From positions 1,302,001-1,366,000 of the forward strand of contig NZ_CP044126.1 in the NCBI RefSeq assembly GCF_016864575.1: a stretch of DNA of 64,000 nucleotides, in the 5' to 3' direction. Positions 51,645 to 59,561 of the stretch are shown here, one piece after another. How positions within the stretch are numbered: position 1 is the first letter of the stretch; each line of letters begins with the position of its first letter. The notes under the pieces are model-generated. The model searched no databases, was not told the origin of the DNA, and saw only the letters and a program-made list of their open reading frames with translations. The stretch is from Rhizobium sp. BG4 (GTDB lineage Bacteria > Pseudomonadota > Alphaproteobacteria > Rhizobiales > Rhizobiaceae). Position numbers and translations under genes: made by a program.

Positions 51645-52867
51645 TGTCCGCCAGCGAAGCCTCACCCGCAGAGTTCCCGTCGCCGGTCGCCATCTTCGTC
51701 GCCATCGGCGGCGTCTACGTGGCCCAAAGCGTTATCGGCGGGCTGACCATGCTCGGCCTTCCCGCCGTGCTGAGACAACAGGGATTGCCGCTCGACCAGA
51801 TCGGCCTTCTCTATCTGACGGTACTTCCCTGGGCTGTGAAATTCCTGTGGTCGCCGCATATCGAGCGGTTCCGCCTGCCAGCCATTGGCCGCAACCGTTC
51901 GAACGTCATCGTCATGAGCGGCAATCTGCTTTGTGTTGCCGGTATCGTCGCGGTCGGCATCCTGCAGCCCGCAGTGCTGCTGCCGGTGATCCTGACGCTC
52001 GCCTTCGTCGCGCTGGTGGCTTCGACGGTCGATATCGCCTGTGATGGCTATGCTGTCGAAAACCTCGCCAAGCGGCATCACGGCTGGGGCAATGCGGCGC
52101 AGGTTGGCGGCTCCTACCTCGGCTCGGCGATCGGCGGCGGGCTGTTCCTCGTGCTGGTGGACAAGATCGGCTGGCAATATGCTTGCTTCATCATGGCGGG
52201 GGCGATCCTGGCGCTCAGCCTGCCGTTTTCGCTTGGCCCTGCGGCAAACGAAGGCGAGCGGCAGCGCAGCCATACGCCCTCACTTGCCGCAACCATCAGG
52301 CGCCCGGAAATCCGCCGCGGGATGATTGCAACCGGGCTCTTCGTTGCTGCCCAGAAATGGGGGCTCTCGATGCTCGGGCCGTTCCTGATCGACCAGGGCT
52401 TCGATCTCGCCACCATCGGCCTGCTCAATGGCGCGGGAAGCATGTTCGTCGGCCTAGCAGGTGCGCTTGCGGGCGGAGCGCTGGTGCGCATGTTCGGGAC
52501 GCGGGCGGTACTTGCGGGATCGCTTGCCGTCCAGGCGCTCCTGCTTGCTGGTCTGCTCTATGCCGGTCTCGGCGGCGGGATGCCGCGATCCGCGACGCTC
52601 GCCATCGCCATTGCCAGCTCCTCCGGCATCATGTCGATTGGCTTTGTTGCCCTCTATGCCCAGTTCATGGATTGGTCGGATCCGCGCCAGGCCGGCGTCG
52701 ATTTCACGGTCTTCCAGTGCATGGATGGGATCGTCAGCATTGTAGGAGGCCTCGGTGCCGGATGGCTTGCCGAGCGTCTCGGCTATGAGAGCCTGTTTGG
52801 TGGTGCTGCCGTGCTCTGCATTGCCGCCATCGTCCCGATCTTCCGGTTGCTGCGGAGAGTTGGCTAA
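51644..52867 (+). CDS. MFS siderophore transporter, RhtX/FptX-like
   Basis: A 407-residue protein with 12 predicted membrane helices. It lies one base after the siderophore receptor gene (TGATG overlap). Its N terminus, FVAIGGVYVAQSVIGGLTMLGLPAVLRQQGLPLDQIGLLYL, resembles the RhtX/FptX family, which imports a siderophore across the inner membrane without an ABC transporter. The second half has GLFVAAQKWGLSMLGPFLIDQGFDLATIG. Together with the receptor it would form a complete uptake route, apart from TonB. AmpG-type muropeptide permeases look similar, but the context favours siderophore import. Confidence 0.85.
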   Translation: MSASEASPAEFPSPVAIFVAIGGVYVAQSVIGGLTMLGLPAVLRQQGLPLDQIGLLYLTVLPWAVKFLWSPHIERFRLPAIGRNRSNVIVMSGNLLCVAGIVAVGILQPAVLLPVILTLAFVALVASTVDIACDGYAVENLAKRHHGWGNAAQVGGSYLGSAIGGGLFLVLVDKIGWQYACFIMAGAILALSLPFSLGPAANEGERQRSHTPSLAATIRRPEIRRGMIATGLFVAAQKWGLSMLGPFLIDQGFDLATIGLLNGAGSMFVGLAGALAGGALVRMFGTRAVLAGSLAVQALLLAGLLYAGLGGGMPRSATLAIAIASSSGIMSIGFVALYAQFMDWSDPRQAGVDFTVFQCMDGIVSIVGGLGAGWLAERLGYESLFGGAAVLCIAAIVPIFRLLRRVG

Positions 52868-52943
52868 AGCGGCGCTGGTATCTTTGGCAGGGTCGTATAT
52901 CCATGTGAGCGGACGATGAAACCTGCATCCACGGACGCCCGCA

Positions 52944-53732
52944 ATGCTCACCAAAGACGATCGCATCCTGATCCTCTCGCCGCATCTCGATGATGCGGTG
53001 CTCAGCTGCGGTGGCCTCATGGACAAGGCTGTGAGGGATGGCATCCCCGTCGTCGCAGCGACGATCTTCACCGCAGATACCGATATCGGTAGCGAGCCGT
53101 CGCCGCTGGTTCGTGAACTCCATGAGTGGTGGGGTCTGGGTGCCAATCCATACGAGGTGCGCCGCGGGGAGGATATCGCTTCGATCAGCTATCTCGGCGC
53201 GGATCATATCCATGGCGGCCTGTCGGATTCGATCTATCGCCGCGGCCCGGATGGTGCGTCCCTCTATGCGACGCGCCAGGCGGTCTTTTCGCCTCCCGTC
53301 GCCGATGATCCCGCATGGGACGAGGTGCGGGCGCTTCTCGGGCTATGGCTTGCGGAGACAAGGCCGACCATCGTTCTCTGTCCGATGGCGGTCGGGCTGC
53401 ACCTCGATCATGTGGTGACGACGGAGACGTTCCGCGGCATTCACGACGCGTCGGATGCGGAGGTCTATCTCTATGAGGATATTCCCTATTCGGCCGGTTT
53501 CTTCCCGCCGAATTATCCGGACAACGTGCCTGCTGCATTGGAGCGGACGAAGTGGACGATCGACGGGCCTGCCGATATCGCCGTCGATTTCGAGCGAAAG
53601 TTTGCGGCGATCCTGAAATATGAATCCCAGATCGCCGAAATCTTCCCCGGCCTTGATGCGAGGGAAGAACTCCGGAAATATATGGGCGACGGCTCCGGCT
53701 ACAGGGAGCGGTACTGGCGCGTCAGGCGCTGA
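52944..53732 (+). CDS. PIG-L family deacetylase
   Basis: The 262-residue enzyme has the zinc-binding motif SPHLDDAVLSCGG (His-x-Asp-Asp) near the N terminus and HLDHVVTTETF about 120 residues later, which give the typical PIG-L metal site. These zinc enzymes deacetylate N-acetylated sugars or related amides; examples include LmbE-type and mycothiol enzymes. The substrate here is unknown. It lies 76 bp after the siderophore importer and could act on the siderophore or be independent. Its stop overlaps the stop of the convergent response regulator gene by 11 bp. Confidence 0.88.
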   Translation: MLTKDDRILILSPHLDDAVLSCGGLMDKAVRDGIPVVAATIFTADTDIGSEPSPLVRELHEWWGLGANPYEVRRGEDIASISYLGADHIHGGLSDSIYRRGPDGASLYATRQAVFSPPVADDPAWDEVRALLGLWLAETRPTIVLCPMAVGLHLDHVVTTETFRGIHDASDAEVYLYEDIPYSAGFFPPNYPDNVPAALERTKWTIDGPADIAVDFERKFAAILKYESQIAEIFPGLDAREELRKYMGDGSGYRERYWRVRR

Positions 53733-54129
53733 GGACTGTCCGGGGCGGCGTCAGGCCGCCGTTGGAGCGCGCGTCCTGTTTTCGGGTTCGCGCTGCCAGC
53801 GCGTCCATCAGCGCTGCCTTCACCTTGTCGAGATGATGCGGCTTGGTCACGACGTTGACCGCGCCCTCGAAGTCGGCGACCAATTCCGGATTGCCGGTCA
53901 TGAAGACGACTTCGATGCCGTATTGATCGATCAGCGTGCGGGCGATCTGCGGGCCGGTCGGCCCGTCGGCGAGCTGGACATCGACGAGAGCGATATCGGC
54001 CCGCCGTGCCAGTGCTATGGCTTCGATTTCCGTTCTTGCGAGCCCTGCGACTTCAAAGCCGTTGTCGAGCACCATGCTTTCGAGATCCCAAGCGATGATG
54101 CCCTCGTCCTCAACTATCAGTACTTTCAT
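53722..54129 (-). CDS. Single-domain response regulator (receiver only)
   Basis: The 135-residue protein is a stand-alone receiver: KVLIVEDEGIIAWDLES with the acidic residues, phospho-Asp in ADIALVDVQLADG, Thr in FMTGNPELV and Lys in VVTKPHHLDK. It has no output domain, so it acts through protein contact or as a phosphate shuttle, as with many alphaproteobacterial receivers. The ATG at 54129 with GGAAGTGAT upstream is preferred; 19 extra residues from 54186 are not supported. No kinase gene lies nearby. The gene ends tail to tail with PIG-L. Confidence 0.88.
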   Translation of the reverse strand: MKVLIVEDEGIIAWDLESMVLDNGFEVAGLARTEIEAIALARRADIALVDVQLADGPTGPQIARTLIDQYGIEVVFMTGNPELVADFEGAVNVVTKPHHLDKVKAALMDALAARTRKQDARSNGGLTPPRTVLSA

Positions 54130-54230
54130 ATCACTTCCAACTGCTGCCCCTGCGAGCGGAATTAGAGATGGGGGCTGGAAGGTCAATAGCGCTGGTTAAG
54201 AGTTTGGTAACGAGGGCGTGATGAGCCGCC

Positions 54231-55001
54231 TCACGACGGCTGCAGTTTGAAATCGCTTCCCTCGGGCAACAGCTGCCCGCCATCGACGACGATGGTCGTG
54301 CCGGTGATGTAGCTCGCATCGTCGGATGCCAGGAACAGGAAGGCATTGGCGACATCGCGCGGGCTGCCGAGCCGGCCGAGCGGGATCGCATCCTCCATGT
54401 TCTTGATGAAGGCCGGGCCGCGGTGAAGTTGCATGGCCTCGGTCATGATATTGCCCGGCTCGACGCCATTGACGGTGATGCCATAGGAGGAGAACTCGAG
54501 CGCCGCCGCGCGGATGAAGCCGTTGATCCCCGCCTTGGTCGCCGAGTAATGCCCATGACCCGGGCTCGTCACATGCGGGCCGGTGATCGACGAGGTGAAG
54601 AGGATACGGCCGTAGCCCTGCTTCTTCATCGGATCGAGTGCGGCGCGCGCAGCATTGAAGGAGCCGCGCAGGTTGACGGCGATCACATTGTCCCAATCCT
54701 CGGGGCTCGTGTCCTCGATCAGTTGCCAGGGATAGACGCCGGCATTCTGGACGATGATATCGAGCCTGCCATAGGTCTCGACCGCGAAGGCGACGACAGC
54801 CTTCGCATCTTCCATCTTGGAAATGTCGGTCTTGAAGAAGGCGACGCCGAGGTCTGCGGCGGCCGCGCGGCCGCCTTCCTCTTCGTAGTCGGCGAGAACG
54901 ATGGTCGCGCCTTCTTCCTGAAAGCGCTTGGCGGTTGCCTTGCCGATGCCGCGGGCCGCACCAATGACGATTGCGATTTTTCCGTCCAGTCTTCCGGTCA
55001 T
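54231..55001 (-). CDS. SDR-family oxidoreductase of the ROK/ABC operon
   Basis: The 256-residue classical SDR shows cofactor motif IGAARGIGKATAKRF, NAGVYPW, catalytic Ser in FTSSITG and Tyr-Lys in HYSATKAGINGF. Asp in LADYEEEGG suggests NAD preference. Its start overlaps the permease stop by 4 bp (ATGA), so it is the last gene of the operon that begins with the ROK regulator. A role in oxidising the imported sugar, polyol or cyclitol is inferred from context. Confidence 0.92.
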   Translation of the reverse strand: MTGRLDGKIAIVIGAARGIGKATAKRFQEEGATIVLADYEEEGGRAAAADLGVAFFKTDISKMEDAKAVVAFAVETYGRLDIIVQNAGVYPWQLIEDTSPEDWDNVIAVNLRGSFNAARAALDPMKKQGYGRILFTSSITGPHVTSPGHGHYSATKAGINGFIRAAALEFSSYGITVNGVEPGNIMTEAMQLHRGPAFIKNMEDAIPLGRLGSPRDVANAFLFLASDDASYITGTTIVVDGGQLLPEGSDFKLQPS

Positions 55002-56059
55002 GCGAGCCTCTGACGCAGTTTTTGCTTGAAGGTATCGAGAAGGACTGCCGCCAGCACCAGGAAGCCGTGGATCACCTGGGTGAAATTGGCGGGCAGGCCC
55101 ATGAGATTGATCGCCGTGTTAATCGACGACAGGAGAAGCACACCGGCATAGACGCCGGGGAGCGCACCGACGCCACCCTTCAGGCTGACGCCGCCGATGA
55201 CGACGGCCGCGAAGGCGTTGAAGAGCAGGCCGACGCCGAGATTGGCAGTGGCGCCCGAGGTACGGATGGCAAGCAGCCAGCCGGCGAGCCCGGCGATCGC
55301 ACCGGCCATGACGAAGGCAATGATCAGGTTGCGCTGCACCGGAATACCGGCGCGGAAGGTTGCCGTCTCGTTGCCGCCGATCATCGTCAGATGCCGGCCG
55401 AACGGGGTCTTCGCCATCATCACCGAAAACACGATGAAGCAGAAGATTGCGATCCAGGCCGTCAGCGGCAGGCCGATGAGGCGCTGGATGCCGAACCAGC
55501 GGATGGCGGGCGCCAGATCCTGCGCCGAGCGGCCGCCGGAGACGGCGAGCACGATGCCGCGCACCCAGATGTAGGAGGCGAGCGTGATGATGAAGGCATT
55601 CATCTTCACCTTGACGATCAGGAAGCCGTTGAGCAGCCCGATCAGCCCGCCGACCGCAAGCGCGATCAGCAGCGAGACCGGCACCATCAGCCATTCCGGG
55701 CTGAGCGTGAAGCCCATGCCGATACCGGCCGAGCAGAACAGGATGCCGACGGCCATCGCCGAAAGGGCGGCGACCGATTCCACCGAGAGGTCCATGTGAC
55801 CGGCGATGATGACAAGCGCCAGGCCGATCGACATGACGCCGAGAACGCTGGAAGCCTCGATGATATTGGCGAAGATGCCGAGCTGGAAATAGTTCGGGAC
55901 GAGCGCCGAAAAGACGGCGAGCACGAAGATGAGCATGAACCAGACGAGATTGTCGAGGACGAGCTCAAAGAATTGACGCGTGCGAGGTGTCATGCGGCCG
56001 ATCCGGTTGTCTTTGAGGGAGCCCGGGCCTTGAAGCCCGGGCGCTGGAATGTCGCTCAT
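54998..56059 (-). CDS. CUT2 sugar ABC transporter permease (RbsC/FrcC-like)
   Basis: The 353-residue permease has about ten membrane helices and the CUT2 signatures VIIAGHMDLSVESVAALSA and TFRAGIPVQRNL, with AAVVIGGVSLKGGVGALPG near the end. The ATG at 56059 overlaps the binding-protein stop (ATGA) and has AGGTGA upstream. A second ATG at 55993 would give 331 residues and leave a GCCCGGGC inverted repeat (56021-56042) in a gap after the binding-protein gene, as often seen in such operons. The first start is used but the second is possible. Confidence 0.9.
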   Translation of the reverse strand: MSDIPAPGLQGPGSLKDNRIGRMTPRTRQFFELVLDNLVWFMLIFVLAVFSALVPNYFQLGIFANIIEASSVLGVMSIGLALVIIAGHMDLSVESVAALSAMAVGILFCSAGIGMGFTLSPEWLMVPVSLLIALAVGGLIGLLNGFLIVKVKMNAFIITLASYIWVRGIVLAVSGGRSAQDLAPAIRWFGIQRLIGLPLTAWIAIFCFIVFSVMMAKTPFGRHLTMIGGNETATFRAGIPVQRNLIIAFVMAGAIAGLAGWLLAIRTSGATANLGVGLLFNAFAAVVIGGVSLKGGVGALPGVYAGVLLLSSINTAINLMGLPANFTQVIHGFLVLAAVLLDTFKQKLRQRLA

Positions 56060-57096
56060 TCGACGGATTTCACCTGAGCGGTCGGCGCTTTCTGGTTACC
56101 CCAGAAGGCCGGGTCGTCGACATTCTCCTTGGTGATGGCGGCACCGGGGATCTTGATGTTCGGGCCCCATGCCTCCTTGGTGACGACGCCCTTCAGGCCG
56201 AGCACGTCATATTCGCCGGGCTTGATCTCTTCCTTCTTGGCGATCCTGTCCATGAACATGGCAACGGCTGCGGCCTGGGCATAAAGCGGCTGCTCGACTT
56301 CGACATTCAGCCAGCCCTTGCGGATCAGGTCGAGACCGACAGGAGCACCGTTCGAGCTCATCAGCATGACGTCGCCGGGCTTCTTGCCGGCCGCTTCAAG
56401 CGAAGCGACGGCGGCGACCGAGAGATGCGCGGCATGGCTGAAGATCAGGTCGATATCAGGATTGGCGAGCATCTGGTCGGACACGATCGTTCCGGCATTG
56501 CTGGCTTCCCACTGCATGGCGGGCACCGAGATGATCTTCACATTGGGGAAGGCCTTCATCTTCTCTTCGAAGCCCTTCTGGATGTCGAGCGTATAGGGAT
56601 CGCCCGGGTCGCCCAGAACCTGGAGAACCTTGCCCTTCACGTCGCCGTTCTTGGCCTTCAGGAGTTTTTCGGCCTGTTCGGCGGCGACGTAACCGATCTC
56701 GATCGTTCCGGCAACAGAGGTGAAGTCGGATGGCGTCGAGGTGATCTGACGGTCGAATTCGACGACCGGGATACCGGCGGCACGAGCTGCCTCGATCGAG
56801 GGTTTCAGCGCGTTGAAATCGACGGCGGCAAGGATGATCGCCGCGGGTTTCAGCGCGATGACGTCGTTCATCTGCGATTGCTGCGCATCCGTCTTGTTGT
56901 CGGCGTTCAGCGTCTTCATTTCATAGCCGGTCTGCTTGAGAAACATCTCGAGCGCGCTGACCGAGCCGGTCTGGAATTCGTCAAGCAGCGTCGGGACGAG
57001 GTAATAGACGGTGCCTTTCGACTGCGCGAAGGCAGTCGTCATCAATGACAGGCCGAGTGCCAGAACGGTCAGCGCGGCTAAGACTATTCGCTTCAT
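56056..57096 (-). CDS. CUT2 sugar ABC transporter substrate-binding protein
   Basis: A 346-residue periplasmic protein with a signal peptide (cleavage near AFA, about residue 24) and the RbsB/FrcB-type fold: VYYLVPTLLDEFQTGSV, LKPAAIILAAVDFNALKPSIEAARAAGIPVVEFDR, and VLQVLGDPGDPYTLDIQKG. It binds a monosaccharide or cyclitol. Its precise ligand is unknown; closeness to the moc-like genes and a single-domain ATPase make an inositol- or fructose-type sugar plausible. GGAGAGAACGAC supports the start. Confidence 0.92.
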   Translation of the reverse strand: MKRIVLAALTVLALGLSLMTTAFAQSKGTVYYLVPTLLDEFQTGSVSALEMFLKQTGYEMKTLNADNKTDAQQSQMNDVIALKPAAIILAAVDFNALKPSIEAARAAGIPVVEFDRQITSTPSDFTSVAGTIEIGYVAAEQAEKLLKAKNGDVKGKVLQVLGDPGDPYTLDIQKGFEEKMKAFPNVKIISVPAMQWEASNAGTIVSDQMLANPDIDLIFSHAAHLSVAAVASLEAAGKKPGDVMLMSSNGAPVGLDLIRKGWLNVEVEQPLYAQAAAVAMFMDRIAKKEEIKPGEYDVLGLKGVVTKEAWGPNIKIPGAAITKENVDDPAFWGNQKAPTAQVKSVE

Positions 57097-57130
57097 GTCG
57101 TTCTCTCCTTTTGCGCCGGACCCTCAGTTT

Positions 57131-57898
57131 TTATGACCCCACCGGTCCGGCACCGGCGAGGTTTTGTCCGGTGATCATGCCGATCACCGCGTCTGCATTT
57201 GTCTTCGATGTCTCGACATCGCCCGCGACGACGCCCTGGCGGATCACCACGATCCGGTCGGCCACTTGGAAGGCCTGCTGCATGATGTGGGTGATGATGA
57301 CGACGCCGATGCCCTGGTTGGCGACATGGCGGATCATTTCCAGGCCGCGGCGGGTCTGTTCGACGCCGAGTGCCGCAAAGGGTTCGTCGAGCAGTACCAA
57401 CTTGCCGCCCCAATGGACGAAGCGGTTGAGCTCGATCGCCTGACGCTGGCCGCCCGAGAGATGCTCGACCTTGCTGCGCAGCGAGGGGATGCGGGTGCCG
57501 GCATTGGCGAGCGCATCGCCGACCACCTTTTCCATGGCGCGCTCATCGAGGAAGGGGATGCCGAGCACCTTGCGGGTGATCTCGCGGCCCATGAAGAAAT
57601 TGGCGACGACATCGACATTGGTGGCGAGCGACAGGTCCTGATAGACGGTCTCGACACCCGCCGCCTTTGCCTCGGCCGGGGTCTTTGCCACATAGTCGCG
57701 GCCTTCGAAGATCATCCGTCCCGAGCTCGGCTCCAGACCGCCGGAGATGATCTTGACCAGTGTCGACTTGCCCGCGCCGTTATCGCCGAGCAGCGCCACG
57801 ACCTCGCCCTTGCCGATCGAGAAGCTGACGCCTTTCAGCGCTTCGATGGCGCCGAAATTCTTGCGGATATTGTCGAGCACCAGCAGCGGTTCGCTCAT
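57131..57898 (-). CDS. CUT2 sugar ABC transporter ATPase, single domain
   Basis: At 255 residues this is a single ATPase domain, unlike the double RbsA type, and resembles FrcA of S. meliloti. It shows Walker A GDNGAGKST, the Q-loop EGRDYVAK...TVYQDLSLA, signature LSGGQRQAIELNRFV, Walker B LVLLDEPFAALG and HIMQQAF at the switch. The ATG at 57898 overlaps the ROK stop as ATGA; an Arg-rich upstream extension is a shadow. It energises the permease at 54998 with the binding protein. Confidence 0.92.
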   Translation of the reverse strand: MSEPLLVLDNIRKNFGAIEALKGVSFSIGKGEVVALLGDNGAGKSTLVKIISGGLEPSSGRMIFEGRDYVAKTPAEAKAAGVETVYQDLSLATNVDVVANFFMGREITRKVLGIPFLDERAMEKVVGDALANAGTRIPSLRSKVEHLSGGQRQAIELNRFVHWGGKLVLLDEPFAALGVEQTRRGLEMIRHVANQGIGVVIITHIMQQAFQVADRIVVIRQGVVAGDVETSKTNADAVIGMITGQNLAGAGPVGS

Positions 57899-59034
57899 GC
57901 GGCGATCCCTTTCTCGTCGGGGGTGGAAAACATCTGGCCGAAGCGCGGCGAGAGCACGCCGGAGACGGCGAGTGCAGCCGCGCCGCGCAGCACCGAGTTC
58001 TGGCAGTCGCTCGCCATGACCAGCCGCGGATGGCTGCGTCCCTCGCGCACGGCAACGGAGTTCGGCAGGCCTACAGAAGCGACCAGCTTTTCGATGAGTT
58101 CGGGCGGCGCGAGCCCGCCGAGCACGATCGTCTGCGGATCGAGCAGGTTTTCGATGGTGCGGATGGCATTGTGGAAGATCGGGCGGATTTCCTCGGCCCA
58201 CATTTGTTGCGAAAGACCACGGCGATTGAAGGCGTCGAGCGAGAGATAGCGCTCCAGGCAGCCGCGGTTGCCGCAGGGGCAGGGCTCGCCATCGGGAACC
58301 GCTGGGATATGGCCGATTTCACCGGCATTGCCCCAGCCGCCGCGCATCACCGCGCCGTCATGAACCATGGCACCGCCAAGGCCGACGCCGAAATAGAGGT
58401 AGTAGTAGTTCGAAAGCTCGGCACCCAGGCCGTAAAGCTGTTCGCCAAGGGCAGCACAGGCCATGTCGGTGTCGATGAAGGCGGGCAGGCCGGAGGCCTC
58501 GCCGAGCCGCTCCTTGAGCGGCACGTCCTTCCAGCCCGTCATCGTCGTCGGGCCGATGAAGCTCATGGATTCGACGCCGAACGGACCTGGCAGGGCCATT
58601 CCGGCGCTCAAGATCCGTTTCGTCTCGCCGGTACCGCGCAGTTCGGCAACGAGTTCGCCGATCAGCCGGAAGGCAAGGTCGGGGGCGACGTTCGGGGCGG
58701 TGCGATGAGCGCTCTGGACGATATTGCCGCTGAGATCGACGAGCGCCGCATCGATGCCGAGTGGCGTCAGGTGAATACCGGCGACATAACCGCCCCCGGG
58801 ATTGATCCTGAGCACGGACGGGGGAATGCCGCGGCCCTTCGGCTCTTCGCGGACGGAGAGGATATAGCCTTGTTCTTCAAGTTCGCGGACGATGGTGGAA
58901 ACGGTCTGCACCGTCAGGCTGACGCGCTTGGCGATCTCGGCGCGTGTGACCGGGCCGTTCAGCCGGATCGCCTCGAGGACGATACGCCGGTTGTACGGAC
59001 GGCCTGATTCCTGATTGGTACCGCGCAACGTCAT
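57895..59034 (-). CDS. ROK-family transcriptional regulator
   Basis: The 379-residue protein has an N-terminal winged helix (about 18-70, PVTRAEIAKRVSLTVQTVSTIVRELEEQGYI), then a ROK domain with sugar-kinase-like nucleotide motifs (GVGLGGAMVHDG, GEIGHI) and the zinc motif CPCGNRGCLERYLS. It is the first gene of the ABC/SDR operon, like FrcR beside frcBCA. Such regulators repress transport genes until a sugar or phosphosugar binds. A Mlc/NagC-like palindrome lies 42 bp upstream of its start. Confidence 0.92.
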   Translation of the reverse strand: MTLRGTNQESGRPYNRRIVLEAIRLNGPVTRAEIAKRVSLTVQTVSTIVRELEEQGYILSVREEPKGRGIPPSVLRINPGGGYVAGIHLTPLGIDAALVDLSGNIVQSAHRTAPNVAPDLAFRLIGELVAELRGTGETKRILSAGMALPGPFGVESMSFIGPTTMTGWKDVPLKERLGEASGLPAFIDTDMACAALGEQLYGLGAELSNYYYLYFGVGLGGAMVHDGAVMRGGWGNAGEIGHIPAVPDGEPCPCGNRGCLERYLSLDAFNRRGLSQQMWAEEIRPIFHNAIRTIENLLDPQTIVLGGLAPPELIEKLVASVGLPNSVAVREGRSHPRLVMASDCQNSVLRGAAALAVSGVLSPRFGQMFSTPDEKGIAA

Positions 59035-59075
59035 GTCACTGCCCCCAAGAACATGAGCAGCTTCTCACCGAGTTT

Positions 59076-59104
59076 TTATTTAGTCAAACGGTTTTCAGAA
59101 ATAA
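59076..59104 (-). promoter_or_regulatory. ROK-type operator upstream of the ROK operon
   Basis: A 29-bp imperfect palindrome begins TTATTT (59076-59081) and ends AAATAA (59099-59104). Around the central G, CAAAC and GTTTT also match, giving 10 of 14 symmetric positions. TTATTT and AAATAA are the outer half-sites of Mlc/NagC (ROK) operators. The spacer is longer than for Mlc. Confidence 0.5.
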
Positions 59105-59163
59105 TGCTGACGGTCGCCCAAGCTTGGTCCTGCGCTGTCAGGCGCCGATGCGATTGATGGAAT

Positions 59164-59171
59164 TTGATCAA
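59164..59171. promoter_or_regulatory. TTGATCAA site upstream of mocE
   Basis: The octamer TTGATCAA within GGAATTTGATCAAGAATT lies about 71-78 bp before mocE. The same octamer occurs in the gap between the LacI gene and the desaturase gene (63762-63769). It is a candidate operator for the LacI regulator. Confidence 0.35.
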
Positions 59172-59241
59172 GAATTATCCCGCCAAGTCAGGCGCTCTCG
59201 CCTAGTTTCCGATCAAACGCCATGAACTTCGGGAGGATGGG

Positions 59242-59556
59242 ATGAGCAACTGGGTCAAGGCCTGCGAGATCGATGATGTCGAGAATGAGGATGTGATCCG
59301 TTTTGATCACGCCGGCAGGACATTCGCGGTCTATCGCAGCCCCGATGACAAGTTCTTTGCGACCGACGGCATGTGCACGCATGAGAAGGTGCATCTGGCC
59401 GACGGGCTGGTCATGGACAACATCGTCGAATGTCCGAAACATAACGGCCGCTTCGATTATCGCACCGGCGAGGCCCGCGGCGCCCCTGTCTGCGTCAACC
59501 TCAGGACCTATCCCGTGAAGGTCGAGGATGGCGCGGTCTATCTCGGTCTGGAGTGA
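59242..59556 (+). CDS. mocE: Rieske-type [2Fe-2S] ferredoxin, MocE-like
   Basis: The 104-residue protein is a soluble Rieske ferredoxin: Cys45 and His47 in MCTHEKVHLADG, Cys64 and His67 in VECPKHNGRFDY bind a [2Fe-2S] cluster. Similar proteins feed electrons to non-haem oxygenases. In rhizopine catabolism MocE pairs with reductase MocF and an oxygenase MocD to remove the O-methyl group of 3-O-methyl-scyllo-inosamine. Here a reductase gene follows at once and a desaturase-type gene lies at the right edge. GGGAGGATGGG precedes the ATG. The assignment as moc depends on context. Confidence 0.85.
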   Translation: MSNWVKACEIDDVENEDVIRFDHAGRTFAVYRSPDDKFFATDGMCTHEKVHLADGLVMDNIVECPKHNGRFDYRTGEARGAPVCVNLRTYPVKVEDGAVYLGLE

Positions 59557-59561
59557 TGCCG

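Noticed and set aside
57899..58201. 101-residue N-terminal extension of the CUT2 ATPase
   Set aside because: It lies inside the ROK gene in another frame and is Arg-rich; the ATGA overlap start is preferred.
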